DNA of 64,000 nucleotides, taken from NCBI GenBank assembly GCA_036172665.1, contig CM069875.1, positions 10,558,001 to 10,622,000 of the forward strand, written 5' to 3'. The notes under the pieces were generated by a model, which saw only the letters and a program-made list of their open reading frames with translations, was not told where the DNA came from and ran no database searches. Positions 1 through 10,800 of the stretch are shown here, piece after piece. The DNA comes from Prosopocoilus inquinatus (Eukaryota; Arthropoda; Insecta; Coleoptera; Lucanidae). The position numbers and the translations under genes are program-made. Position 1 is the first letter of the stretch; each line of letters opens with the position of its first letter.

Positions 1-3
1 GAT

Positions 4-2185
4 TAAAGTCCGGATTTATATGTGCTAAAAAAGTGGAAAATAAGTTTTTTTTATGCGATTAAAATGGATCAAAATATGGATATTATATGCGATAAAAATT
101 TTATTTTACTTATACATACTTTAGAATAATAAAAACATAAATTGTTTCGTATAAGTAATTTTAACACTTAACACTTAAATAGTAGGATTACAAAATATAA
201 TCAACAGTTGATTTAAATTATTTGGGGTAAAATTTTGTCGTCTGTCTGTCAAAATACTTTTATAAGAGGAAAACGAACGCTCGACATCGCATGAAGTAAT
301 GGGCGCAAATTTCGTGGATGCTACATCTTTGGGGTCCATGTCCAAATCCTCTTCACTTTGACCTTTTAAAACTAAACAGATTTTCCTCATTTTATTGTAG
401 TCAGGATTACGTAATAGAACCTTGTCTAATTTTGCCATTAACTTCTCTCCTATCTCCCCTGGAATTGATTTTACACTTTCAATTGCATCATCGACCACTT
501 CAAAAGAATCTAATAGAGCCGTCTGGGATGATTCCAACTTTTTAATGGTGGATATTAAAACCGAAAAATGAGTTTTAATGAATGCTAATTGATTCCCGAT
601 GTTTGTGTTCGACATGCATTCCTTACAAATTCTTAAAGCCGCTGAATTGGAATCATCCAATTCTAAGAAAATTTCCTTTAATTGTTTAAAGTTATTTGCG
701 TAAAAATTTGCTGCTTCAAGCCACGTACCCCATCTCGTAATTATTGGTTCTGGTGGTAATGGCAGGTCAGCAGCTAATTCTTTATAGTATTGTATACGCA
801 GTGGGGCTTTAAGAAACGCCTTTTTTCCGTTATTGATCAACTTATTTACTGTTGGGTATTCTAGTCGCACCAATTCAGCGAGCCTATTCATTGCGTGAGC
901 CATACAAGTGAAGTGCATCAGATTTGGGTAAAACACCTATAAAGCCTGTCCTGCTTTTATCATGTAGGCTGCTGCATCAGACACCATTAGTAATATATTT
1001 TCCGATTTAACTTGATTAGGTGCATATAAAAGTGTCAAGCTGTCGTTAATAAAACGTGCGATCGTTGAATGATTTGTTTTTTCCAAAACTGCACTATTTA
1101 CCAAATAAGATATTGGTGCAACTGTGTTGCTTAATACTCCTGCTAACATATTTGCTACATAACGACCGCAGGCATCTGTCGTTTCATCAACTACTATATA
1201 AATATTGTTGTCGCTAAGCTTCTCTCTTATTTTCTTCATCCGTTGCTGGTAGCATATACTTAGATAGTTTTTCCGCAAAGTCGATTAATTTGGAATATGA
1301 CGATTGCAATATTTTTCCAAAAAAGTTCGAAAACTTGCTTGTTCAAGTTTATGCCAAGGAATGTTTGACTCTGCCATAGCACTGCACAAGTCTAAAAAGA
1401 ATTCATTTCCTGTGTCACTGCCCTGTGAGTTACTGGCTGTTGAAGAAATAAAAGACTGCTTAAAGTTAGACACACATCTTTTCTCCGACTCCTTATGGAG
1501 GTTTGTAGCCAAATGTTGATCAATCTGGTACTTTTGGTCTGACGACACCTTAAAATATTGTCAAAATGAAAATGTGATTTTTAAGAGAATTTGTAAGGTA
1601 TCTACCTGTTTTGAGCATGCGTTGCAAAAAATAACTTTTCCATCTGTAGTTAGATGTTTAGATGCTTTAATCCATTTTTTCAATAGCTCGGATCGAGAGG
1701 ATGCTACTTTCGGCATTTTGAAAAGATAAGCACTGAATTTATTTCGTCTTTAAATTAAATAAGAAAATAACAACTAATTCGCGTTGATAAATACACTAGT
1801 CACTAGTCACACACATTCACGGAGTTCTTATCTCAAACTGAAATGCAATACATAAGTGCAATATGCAAGTGCAAGTCGCTACAGATTTCCAGAAAATCAC
1901 ATTCCGGGAAATCGTAAAATAAAGTGGCCAGACGTTGAGGAGAATAAATTACTTCTTGGAAAAGCTGCAGACTTGAATATTGACCGTATATGGAATTATA
2001 ATGTTATTTATATCAATATATGGATAAATAAATAAATATGCGCTAAAAGTCTAAAATATTAAGTTATATGCGAAATAAAACTACCATTTTTGGGCTTCTC
2101 TAATCGACAAACATATAAATACAAAACGCCAAGTTTAGGTATGTTAGCGTAAAAAACTTGTAAAAACTTATAAATCCGGTCTCTA
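4..2185 (-). mobile_element. hAT-superfamily DNA transposon, nearly full length
   Basis: The left end reads TAAAGTCCGGATTTATA and the right end, reverse-complemented, reads TAGAGACCGGATTTATA, giving imperfect 17-bp terminal inverted repeats. The 8 bases after the right end (2186-2193, attatgat) fit the hAT target consensus nTnnnnAn. The only three bases visible before the left end (1-3, gat) match the last three of that octamer, so an 8-bp target duplication is likely but cut off by the window edge. Short subterminal motifs of the type TATGCGnTAAAA occur near both ends (about 20-31, 52-64, 87-99, 2038-2049, 2073-2086), as is usual for hAT transposase binding sites. The element carries a transposase gene on the minus strand (1716 to 175). 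Confidence 0.85.
175..1716 (-). pseudogene. hAT transposase pseudogene (two nonsense codons, one intron)
   Basis: This is the transposase of the surrounding hAT element, similar in layout to the CGBP1-like/DUF659 hAT group. A putative first exon (1716-1606, start MPKVASSRSELLKKW) carries a Cys-x2-Cys pair (VIFCNACSK) that could be half of a BED-type zinc finger. A 57-nt intron (1605-1549, GT-AG) keeps the frame. The second exon then runs to the stop near 175 with no frameshift but two in-frame stops: a TAA at about 1282-1284, after IPN and before STLRKNYL, and a TAG at about 937-939, after KAGQAL and before VFYPNL. The RNase-H-like core follows, including VVDETTDACGR (catalytic-Asp region) and the C-terminal dimerisation region SCDVERSFSSYKSILTDRR. 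The protein cannot be made in full, but decay is light, which suggests fairly recent loss. Confidence 0.85.
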
Positions 2186-2193
2186 ATTATGAT
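2186..2193. repeat. Right target-site duplication of the hAT element
   Basis: The octamer attatgat directly follows the right terminal inverted repeat. It has T at position 2 and A at position 7, as hAT targets do. The left partner lies mostly outside the window; only its last three bases (gat, 1-3) are visible and they match. Confidence 0.7.
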
Positions 2194-2211
2194 TCATATG
2201 GTATAAAAATA

Positions 2212-2704
2212 TACTGGGTGTTCTATTTAAAAACATGACTTTTCGACAATTGAAATCAGTTTGAATAGAAGTTACTTTTCAAACAGCCCGTAAATAATTT
2301 TGTGTAAAATTGAAATTGAAAGCCTATGATTATAGCCTACTACAAGGCAAAAATTGAAATTGTGGCTTTTGTTACACAAAGATGGCAGCATCATAAACAA
2401 GATACTGCAACGTTAAACTTTTTCTTAAAAAATGAAAATACTTCTAAAACGGTTAATTTTTCTTGTATCACATATTACACAAAATGTTTCATGAGTATTT
2501 CGAAAATACAATAAAAAATGGCATATTCTATTTAAAATAAGAAAGTTGACAGCAAGTTCCGGTACAAGCGGAAGTGGTCGAAAATTGGAAATATTATATT
2601 ACAGTAAATCATTATCGCTAACTTAAAACCGCAAAATATGAAATAGAAATTCAAAGAGAAAGTCCGTAAACTTTTAATGAATGAGTTGCTTGGATCTCCC
2701 TGTA
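2212..2704 (+). mobile_element. TA-flanked MITE, GGGTGTTC family, copy 1
   Basis: The element begins TACTGGGTGTTC and ends CTCCCTGTA, with TA on both outer sides. It is non-coding. Inside it carries a recognisable block, AAAATAAGAAAGTTGACAGC followed by TTCCGG and CGGAAGT, that also occurs in the copy at 5654-6148 and, altered, in the foldback at 56466-57372. The end signature and TA flanks suit Tc1/mariner-like non-autonomous elements, but no matching transposase is in the window, so the superfamily is inferred. Confidence 0.6.
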
Positions 2705-4099
2705 TAAATCCAGCACACTTTGAAATAAAACTTTCGATACAAATAATTTAAGATTTAAGGTGTTTTTTAGCACCAGATTATTTCAAAACATTCTATGTCA
2801 AAATCAGGAATCAAGAATAATACGTCATTAATAACGAAAACTCGTACCATCTTAAAATACTTGAGAAATCTGTAAAATGCCGTCAGCAAATGAAAATTAA
2901 GTTAGCAATATATCACCATGTTGTCAAGTTGTATATAACCTCAGTAATTTGTTTCGTGTCTCGTATGTCTGACAGTTGTATATCAATGTCATTATCTTGA
3001 CTGTAAAGTGGGTCGTACTCTAAGTTCAATTACTTCCTAATTTCATTTCATTCAGTTTTTACTGCATGACGTTTCATTTAAATTTCTGTTTGGCGCCACT
3101 ACCATTGCCATCTTAATACACATCCAGGGCCTTTAGGCAGCAATCATTACAGACACACGTAATGTTCTTCGTTGTGTAGATAGTAATTTAACCAAAGTAT
3201 AATAACGTGGTAATAACTTCTCATATTATTCACGAGAGTATCCTGTCCCCTTATGAGTGGATTCAATCAGTTGAACCAACGAGATTTACGTTGTTTTATC
3301 GATTTGCGCTTTGAAATGCTTTAACAACCAGTTTAATAGTGTTTTCTAGTATAATACAAACAATATGAGACTGTAGAAGTCTTAACTTAAAATACCTGTC
3401 AAATCTGGTAGTGGTTTTTTTATTCTGCTAATTATTAGTCTCCATGAGCATGTCTGTGACAAAAACTATTAAATATGCTTACCCCATCTTTTACGGAGCA
3501 ATATTATTTACTTTTTCTTTACAAACATCGATAAAAATAATAAAATATCACATTTCTAGAAACGTCAAAACTCCTTTATCGTCATATGTTAATTTCTGCC
3601 TGACGGCCTGGTGTAATGTCAAGATGGCAATGCCAATACTCGTGGCAACATCTACCTATTTTGACGTCATTACTAGCTGTGACGTATTACGCTTGCTTCG
3701 TGACGGGGCCTGTAGTATATTTTAAAATATAACTCTTTTTGTGTTAAAACAGTGACGTCATAGCATTTTGTTGTTGAAGCGTATTCATTCTGTTTTGAAA
3801 CGGCCTCATAAGAACGATTTAAAACAGTTTCATAAGAGTGGGGATGAAAACACAAATAACAAGCAGTGATTTTAGGTAAATTCTTCCGTAATTTGTGCTT
3901 TCTATTACCCACAATAATATTGTCTGTATACCAAACATGGAAAGGAACAATAACAGAACATTTAATACATGTCAAAATTCAGTTTTAAATGCGAGTATTT
4001 TTGCGAACAGAAACTTATTAAGCCATTATAATTTTTAAAAATTACTTAATTGTTCACATACTTGACACATAAGACAGTCTTCATGACATTGAGAATAAA
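2705..4099. other. AT-rich intergenic sequence, nothing recognised
   Basis: The only reading frames are short (under about 100 codons), overlap on opposite strands near 3450-3975, and show no domain motif or codon pattern that I recognise. No tRNA, inverted-repeat element or microsatellite stood out. Confidence 0.5.
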
Positions 4100-4340
4100 C
4101 AACACGAGTGTTATGTTGTTTGCCTAGATTTACAATACTTTACTTGGTTGCTTGCTTTCTTTGGTTGCGCAGTCCACCGCGCATTTTTGCTTTTTGGTAT
4201 TAACCAAATCAGGCATTTACAAATATTAAATTCAGCTGGATCAGTCAACGGAAAGAATAAACATCCATGACCCTGATGGAATTCGAACCCATGCTGCAAC
4301 ATGACACAACCTCCAAAGTCAGACATGCTACAACCTACAT
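4100..4340 (-). repeat. tRNA-derived SINE (truncated or decayed)
   Basis: On the minus strand a GGTTCGAATTCC box (4278-4289 on the + strand as its complement) matches the internal pol III B box of tRNA genes, with a weaker A-box-like stretch upstream near 4320-4335. The region does not fold as a tRNA. It continues into a non-tRNA body through TTCCGTTGACTGATCC and CTGATTTGGTTAATACC down to about 4110, the usual head-plus-body layout of an insect tRNA SINE. There is no clear poly(A) tail. The short reading frame over this region is an accident of the repeat. Confidence 0.6.
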
Positions 4341-4759
4341 TGCTTTGATATGATTATTTTAAAATGCAAACATAGGGTTATATTGCAAAACAAAATAAAA
4401 ACACAGTATATAAACCTGAAAATCATTTTCTGAGAAATTAACACTCGTACAGTTTCACAAGAACTACCTCACACAATAATATTGTAGGACATATGGCTAT
4501 AGATCATACTGTAATAAAGTTGTAATAATGCATGAACATTTAATCGTTTCTAACACTTCTGTCTAAGCATCTACAAAAACGAAGACTGACATCCAAAATA
4601 TCATTTTTTCTAATTGAAATTTAATACTGAACGATAATTTTTTTTTACTTTCCGCTATAAATTGCTCTGTGTATGTTATACACTTGCTTTGGTCACCCCC
4701 CCCCCTCTCTTTAATCATTTTAAATAATTATTAATTACATTAATATTAAATAATCAAAT

Positions 4760-4905
4760 ACAGGGAGATTCAGGCAACCCATTCATTAAAAGTTTACAGA
4801 CTTGCTCTTTGAATTTCTATTTCATATTTTGCGGTTATAAGTTATACCATAAGAATCAGAATTAAATGTTCTTTCGAACTGTATTAGCATTACCTATACT
4901 CATCT
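4760..4905 (-). repeat. Rearranged fragment of the GGGTGTTC MITE and its flank
   Basis: The first part (4760-4845) is the reverse complement of the right end of the MITE at 5654-6148 (AGGGAGATTCAGGCAAC...). It is joined directly to 4846-4905, which is the reverse complement of the sequence just left of that MITE (5585-5645, GGGAATGCTAATACAGG and AAAGAACATTTAAT). The middle of the MITE is missing, so this is a deletion derivative of the same larger repeat in inverse orientation. Confidence 0.6.
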
Positions 4906-5584
4906 CTTATCTTTCTCTTTCTATTCATGATTTTCTCTTTGAGACATCATTTTTTCACTTTTCAGTATTATTCCTGAATAGTGTGCTATGAAAAATTTAA
5001 CAAACTGATGTTTTTTAAATTAATTTCTGACTATAATATCAATTTCATTTTAAAAACCGACAAATAATATTTAAATACACATCTATCATATGAACTTTTT
5101 GTTTACATATGCCGCATGTATTAGAAGTCTTGGTATGACTTTTTACACATTTACAAGAAGAAATTTACACTTAGAATACAACATTTTATGAAACCTAATA
5201 AATAAATCAGAAATATTAAAAATAATACACAAATTGTTGGTTATAATATTGGCTCTAAGTTGTCCTCGGCTATTATTTATTAGTAATAACTTTCTACTGT
5301 ATCTAAGTAATAACGCATTTTCCTCGATATAACAGCTTTTTTTTATTAACTTCTTGAATTGTCGATTTTTTTATCATCAAATACCTTTAATATGTCTGTG
5401 TTTGATTATTCATTTTTTGGTTCTTCGTAGCGATTAAATTGTTTTTTTTTAATTCCCACTAGACAGATGATTTCAAAAATTATAATTTCTCTAGTTTTCA
5501 TAGCCCACTATTTAAAAATAATACCGAAAAATAGAAAAAAATTACGTGTTAAAAAGAAATCATCGATAACGAGTGAACTATAAG
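4906..5584. other. AT-rich intergenic sequence, nothing recognised
   Basis: Long A/T runs and no open frame of note. No inverted terminal repeats or RNA gene could be supported. Confidence 0.4.
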
Positions 5585-5653
5585 AGATGGGTATGGGGAA
5601 TGCTAATACAGGATGAAAGAACATTTAATCCTGAGTCACATGGTATAAAAATA

Positions 5654-6148
5654 TATTAGGCGTTCCATTTAAAAACATGACTTTTCGACAGTTGAAGTTA
5701 GTTCGAATAGAAATTACTTCTCAACCAGCTTGTAAGCAACCAAGTGCAAAACTGGTCATGATCTGAGAGAATGTTACTGTAGCCTACTACAAGTCAAAAT
5801 ATGGGCATCATGGTTTTGTTGTTGTATCATAACCAAGGTTCTGCAAGTCTGAATCATTTTTAAAAAATGAAAATATCTCGGAAACGGTTAATTTTCGTTG
5901 TGTCACATGTTGCACAAAATATTTTCAGAATTTTATGAAGATTTCAAAAATGCACAGAAATTGGGGGTATTCTATTTAAAATAAGAAAGTTGACAGCAAC
6001 TTCCGGTATAAGCGGAAGTGTCCGAAATTTGAAAATATTATATTTTGATAGGTCCATTTCGTTAACTTATAACTGCAAAATATGAAACAGAAATTCAAAG
6101 AAGAAGTCCGTAAACTTTTAATGAAAGTGTTGCCTGAATCTCCCTGTA
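5654..6148 (+). mobile_element. TA-flanked MITE, GGGTGTTC family, copy 2
   Basis: Aligns along most of its length with the copy at 2212-2704: left end TATTAGGCGTTCCATTTAA (changed from TACTGGGTG), internal TTCCGG/CGGAAGTG block and right end CTCCCTGTA. The flank just to the left (CACATGGTATAAAAATA) also resembles the flank of copy 1, so both copies sit inside, or are part of, a larger repeat. Confidence 0.6.
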
Positions 6149-6184
6149 TAATAAGGATGATATTCGTATATTATTTTTATTATT

Positions 6185-6305
6185 ATTTTTTTTTTTTCGA
6201 TGTGTTTTAAAAGGTTAAGCGGAAGAGCAATGTTTATTCACTGAAATTATTGAACTTCACCTCAAATATTAGTGAGGATAAATAAAGTCAACTATTATTA
6301 TTATA
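6185..6305 (+). mobile_element. LINE 3' end fragment with (TTA)n tail
   Basis: The stretch ends GATAAATAAAGTCAACTA followed by TTATTATTATTA, the same kind of AATAAAG...(TTA)n ending seen on LINE fragments at 17.7 and 18.6 kb. No coding sequence remains. Confidence 0.4.
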
Positions 6306-7052
6306 CTAACCTATAGTACTCTAAAATTGAACAGTAATTCTTTGTAATAAATGTTTCGGAACGAAATCAAGCATTAAATCAGAATTAACATTGTATAGTG
6401 TTGGTTAAATTTTGAAATTAATGTCTTACCTTGATACAATTTTACATTAATTCGTCCCGCTAATCGTGAATCAACGAGCGGAATACCGACAATGCGTAGT
6501 ACTCATTCAATAAAAAACAAACTCGATGTAATTTGAAACATTTCGCAAAGCTTGTTACTTCAGTCTTTTTACGTAAAATTGGCATAGACCATGACATAGA
6601 TATATAAATATTATAATTCACTTGTCACTGTTAATTTATTATCATTACTCATGCAATTTCTTTAATAAGACGATCAAATTAATTTCGCATCTTACAAAAA
6701 AATTTTAACTGCAGTTTAATTCAGAAGTAAAAGGAAAGTGCAACATTGCAGTAATCGCACATACCTAATTATTTTTATTAGCTACTTCTTAATGAAGTGA
6801 CGGTGTAAATATAATCACATAATTAACCTTGAACAGTTTGTATGTCTCTTGACGTTGACAAAACAGGTACTTCACAGTTAGAATAAAAAAGAATAAAAAT
6901 ACTTTGACAAAGAATAGATAAACGTAAAACTTCGATGTATAGAAATGTTACACCTGACCAAGGTGAAAGATATAGAGGTGGTCTGACGGCGCAATTGATA
7001 CGAGAAACATAATAACGCTTTCGACTGACTGCTCTGAAACATTTTAAAGCTT

Positions 7053-7244
7053 CACGCGCATCGAATCGACTCGACTTGGAACAATCGGCACGGCAGCAAC
7101 GTAGGCCGTGCACTAAAATGACATCTTCGCGGCGGTTGGACCGGTCCGAGCCGATCGTACCGAAACAGGGCGCGGGGTTCCATTTAATTTCATGCATAGC
7201 AAAACGTGCCGATTGTTCCGAGTTGAGTCGATTCGATGCGCGTG
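7053..7244. mobile_element. GC-rich MITE with ~38-bp TIRs, copy 1
   Basis: The ends form an inverted repeat: CGCGCATCGAATCGACTCG at the left and its complement at the right, continuing through TTGGAACAATCGGCACG / CGTGCCGATTGTTCCGAG. The interior is rich in CGG and CCG, unlike the AT-rich surroundings. A second copy in opposite orientation lies at 20932-21140; both share GCATGAAATTAAATGGAACC in the middle. It is non-coding: apparent frames on both strands run through the inverted repeats. Confidence 0.65.
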
Positions 7245-7681
7245 CTGCTTAACAGCGCTTTCGATTGGGGTGCACTATATGCACTGAGTATTGCTTGGTT
7301 TATACAGTCACTAAAACTAAAACTAAAATTAAAACTATGCAAAAGTTTCCGTTTATACAAGCAAAAATTACGCATGCTCGTTGCACACCTAGCTGTAAAA
7401 ATTCCATGGAGGGAATATTAACTGGAGAGAAAGTACAGTAAAATTTACGGTCATCCCGCCTTTTCCACTAAGAATTGAAATAAACGAATTCTTAATTTTT
7501 AGTGACGTTGTATAAACCGCTTCGTATCGTACGGCCTTTGAATTTCTTAGTTGATAGTTGTTAATGTTTAGTTATTAGTTTTAGTGACTGCATAAACCAC
7601 ACTTAAACCGTTTGTTTGATTATAAAGGCCCCGAGCTGTAACTCCTTTATTTTTGTTCAAACATCCAATATAGTATATACA

Positions 7682-8158
7682 GTTTTGAATGGCACGTTCT
7701 TCTCTAGAGAATGAACAATCAACATTTTTTTGGCTACACTGTATAGGAGTCATGATGACATCGACAATTTTTTTAAATAGCACCATGAAACTTTTTTTGC
7801 AAAATATGATAGAACATCTTTTTCCCTTATCAACCACATAAAATTTTTATATCTTTACATCAGAAAATTTTCGAAAAAAAATCAAAAAAACCTACTTACA
7901 TATCTTACCATTAAAGCTGCGGTTTCCAAGGAGATTCGGTCGGGCTTTTTGGATTTTTCTCAAAAATTTTCCGATGTAAGGATATAAAAATTTTATGTAG
8001 TTGAAAAGGGAAAAGGATGTTCTGTCATATTTTGCAAGAAAAGTTTCATGGTGCCATTTAAAACAATTGTCGATGACATCGTGACTCCTGTACAGTGTAG
8101 ACAAAAAATATTTTGATTCTTCTTTCTCTAGGGAAGAACGTCCCGTCCCATTCAAGAA
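7682..8158. mobile_element. Foldback element with ~185-bp inverted arms
   Basis: The left arm (about 7682-7875) and right arm (about 7960-8158) are imperfect inverted copies. Both carry CGTTCTTC[T/C]CTAGAGAA, ACACTGTA[T/C]AGGAGTCA and ATCGACAAT, with a short loop around 7880-7955. No transposase is encoded. The long arms and small loop are typical of foldback-type non-autonomous elements. Confidence 0.5.
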
Positions 8159-8160
8159 TA

Positions 8161-8767
8161 TACTGGGTGTCTCATAACCTACGGAGGAGATTAAAGGGGT
8201 AGCTAAGGGAGATCGAATTATGGATTTTTTCTTAATAAATTTTTGGGAAAAAAGCAATAACTAAAAAGTTACAAGAGTTTAAAGTGAAATTAATTTACAA
8301 GCAAAAGTAACTCCCTGTAGTAATATTTTACGTTTTAGACTCAAATTTGAGGCATTTATGAGTTAATTGAACTCTGCTTTACAATAAACAACTATTTTAA
8401 AAAATGTAGTCGTGTTAAAGTAACGGTTATTTCATTTTTTCTTTTAATGTCCAAAAACGGGTTTTCATCTCGTTGTGAACCGCCTACTAATTAAAAACAA
8501 AACTAGGAAACAGATTAACATAGACATTTTACGAATGGTGGTTTTGATAAATTTAGAGTTTATTTAATAATAAAGTTGCATTTTGTGAAATAGTTTTGAT
8601 TAATTAAGAAGCTATAGGTGTAAATTAAACAAGAAATTAAGAAAGTTAAACTACTGTAACTTTCTTATTATTCGGTTTTGGTCTAAAGCGAATTAAGAAA
8701 AAAGCTTTATTTTGATGTCCTACAGCTGCCCTTACAATCTCCTCCGTACGTTGTGAGACTCCCAGTA
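8161..8767 (+). mobile_element. TA-flanked MITE, CCTACGGAGGAGATT family, copy A
   Basis: Left end TACTGGGTGTCTCATAACC then TACGGAGGAGATT; the right end, reverse-complemented, reads TACTGGGAGTCTCACAACG then TACGGAGGAGATT. This gives TIRs of about 32 bp, flanked by TA on both sides. It is about 607 bp and non-coding. Copies lie at 22909-23494 (same orientation) and 55877-56175 (inverted, truncated). The TA target and TIR style point to a Tc1/mariner-type non-autonomous family. Confidence 0.75.
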
Positions 8768-9261
8768 TATGTTGCAGGAATTTTGAATAATCCGTATTTT
8801 TGCAAAAACACTAGTAATTTTGCAAAACACCTAGTTATTGAATGTGAATGTCTTTACTTTTTATAAAATTTGAAATCATTTTGTTGGCGTTTCTTCTATA
8901 CTGCAAAGAATTTTATTAGCGTATACTTTTATAATACACTTATTTAATTATTATTGGCGTGAAGCTGGATCCTCTCTTGTTAATGACTTCTGTTTTTAAA
9001 GAAAGAGTTACGGAAGTTTAAATATCGATGGTAAAATAGTTTATAATGGCAGAAAAAGAAGCGATACTACAGAAGCGGGGGACATAGTTCGAGAAGGTTG
9101 AAAGTCGAAATTACATAAGTCATTGTATATTTTATCCAGGATTCCTTAGATACTTACAGTTAAATTCATATAAGGTAATTACAAAATGGATGTACAGCAA
9201 AGGACCTACAAAAGATTTTTGAGCAATGTTGTAAATAATTTATAAGTAGGCTTAGGATAAT

Positions 9262-10318
9262 TATGCGTTTATTTTTGCAAAAACACTAGTAATTTTGCAA
9301 AACACCTAGTTATTGCGGAATATGTGCACTGTTATGCAATCTTACTAATAAAAACCAGTAATTTTGCAAAATTCCTAAGCACAGTAGTAATATTGAATAC
9401 GAGTTGATGTTTATGCAATCTTACTACAAGATTTTAGTAATTTGGCAAAAATTGTAATGCGTTTCGATAAGATTGGGTACCTTTTAAAGTTTAACCAACA
9501 TTATCCATCATCTTTAGAAATTTTGCAAAGATGGTTTTAGTAGTACCTAGCATTAACTTTGTTTTCAAATTAGATAATATAAGATAATTATTTTGGATAA
9601 CGTGCATACTTTTTTACTTTATTAATGAGTTTAACTAGAAACTGGATATATATTTATGAGACAAATTGTGTTAGAAGCCATCAGTCGAAGAAAAGTGTTT
9701 ATTTTTTCTAAGTAACTGCCATCAGTCCTCCACTTGTTCAAATAAATAAATGAGTTGTGCGATAGGCATACGGAAATATTTTTCTGATTTTTTGTAGTCA
9801 ACACGTAATATCTATTTGCAATAAAAATGCATTTAACTTTTTTTTTGTTTTGTTGTAACCTATTGTCATAATAACCAAATCAGGCTCAATTCTCACTTGG
9901 GCAGCGTGTCACGTCACGTCATTTGGGTTCCTATGCTTTTACATGTAATTTCTTGACATAAAATGCTGCCAAATGAGAATAACTCCATTTAAAACCATGA
10001 AAACTTTTATAGGCGGCACGACGCGATGAGCGTGAGAATTGATCCTCGAAATATTTCAATTACTAGTAGAACTCACTAATAAAATAAAACAGTAAATACG
10101 CATTACAATTTTTGCAAAATTACTGAAATCATGTAGTAAGATTGCATAAACATCAACTCGTATTAAAAATTACGAACGTGTTTGGGAATTTTGCAAAATT
10201 ACTGGTTTTTATTAGTAAGATTGCGTAATAGTGCACATATTCCGCAATAACTCGGTGTTTTGCAGAATTTCTAGTTTTTATTTGCAAAAATACGGATTAT
10301 TCAAAATTCCTGCGACAT
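9262..10318. repeat. Inverted repeats built on TTTTGCAAAA motifs
   Basis: The left arm 9262-9465 and right arm about 10098-10318 are inverted copies. Shared blocks are TTTTTGCAAAAACACTAG, GTAATTTTGCAAAACACC, CGGAATATGTGCACTGTTA, GCAATCTTACTA and GAGTTGATGTTTATGCAATC. Within each arm the motif AGTAATTTTGCAAAA recurs several times. The first ~45 bases of the left arm also occur at 8795-8840. The spacer (9466-10097) holds no recognised gene. Confidence 0.55.
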
Positions 10319-10468
10319 ATATACTTTACTGGATATTTGAACAAAAATAAAGGAGCTCGGGGCCTTCATAATCAAACAGACGATATATTCACCTCGTATT
10401 AACCTTATGAAGTAAAATGAGATGAGGATACATTCGGTGCATATAGTGAATCCTAATCGAAAGTGCCA

Positions 10469-10798
10469 TAAGTGTAACTCTATCTTGTTTTAACCTCAGG
10501 TAAAAACAGGTGCTGGAGATACTCTCAAAGTGATCTACAGCAGTCAGTCGAAAAAGATATAAGATTTAGTGTACGAGAGCACAATGCGAAGGATATCGGA
10601 TTGGGGCGAGACCTGGACCGGGCTCGTCATATAAATCTGCATACGTTAAGTCAACAATTTTCACGCTAAAAGCGCAGATTTTTAAACATATTGTACACAA
10701 ACGTAAGTGCTTCGACTCTGCCGAAACAGAAATGTTTTAAAATTAAATTACGTATATTTACTTTCATTTTTACTTATATTTAAGCATAATTTTTTTTT
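10469..10798. other. Intergenic, nothing recognised
   Basis: No open frame, inverted repeat or RNA gene could be supported here. Confidence 0.4.
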
Positions 10799-10800
10799 TT

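Larger units (their letters stand above)
7253..10468. repeat. Composite foldback structure with interrupted inverted arms
   Basis: Several left segments recur inverted on the right. GCGCTTTCGATTGGGGTGCA (7253-7272) pairs with a stretch at about 10430-10468. The block at 7607-7682, containing GGCCCCGAGCTGTAACTCC and TTTGTTCAAACATCCA, pairs with 10322-10380. The block 8773-8840 pairs with 10252-10318. I read this as one old long-arm foldback element broken on its left arm by later insertions (7682-8158, 8161-8767 and about 8840-9262). No coding sequence is present. Confidence 0.5.

Noticed and set aside
3444..3975. Overlapping frames of 93 and 100 codons on opposite strands
   Set aside because: No family resemblance, no splice context and no conserved motif; both can occur by chance in this length of sequence.
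6823..7197. 124-codon frame on the minus strand
   Set aside because: Its N-terminal half lies in the inverted-repeat MITE at 7053-7244. The related MITE at 20932-21140 also gives open frames on both strands, as CG-rich palindromic repeats do. No motif.
7892..8257. 121-codon minus-strand frame
   Set aside because: It spans the end of one foldback and the start of a TA-flanked MITE, so it cannot be an ancestral gene.
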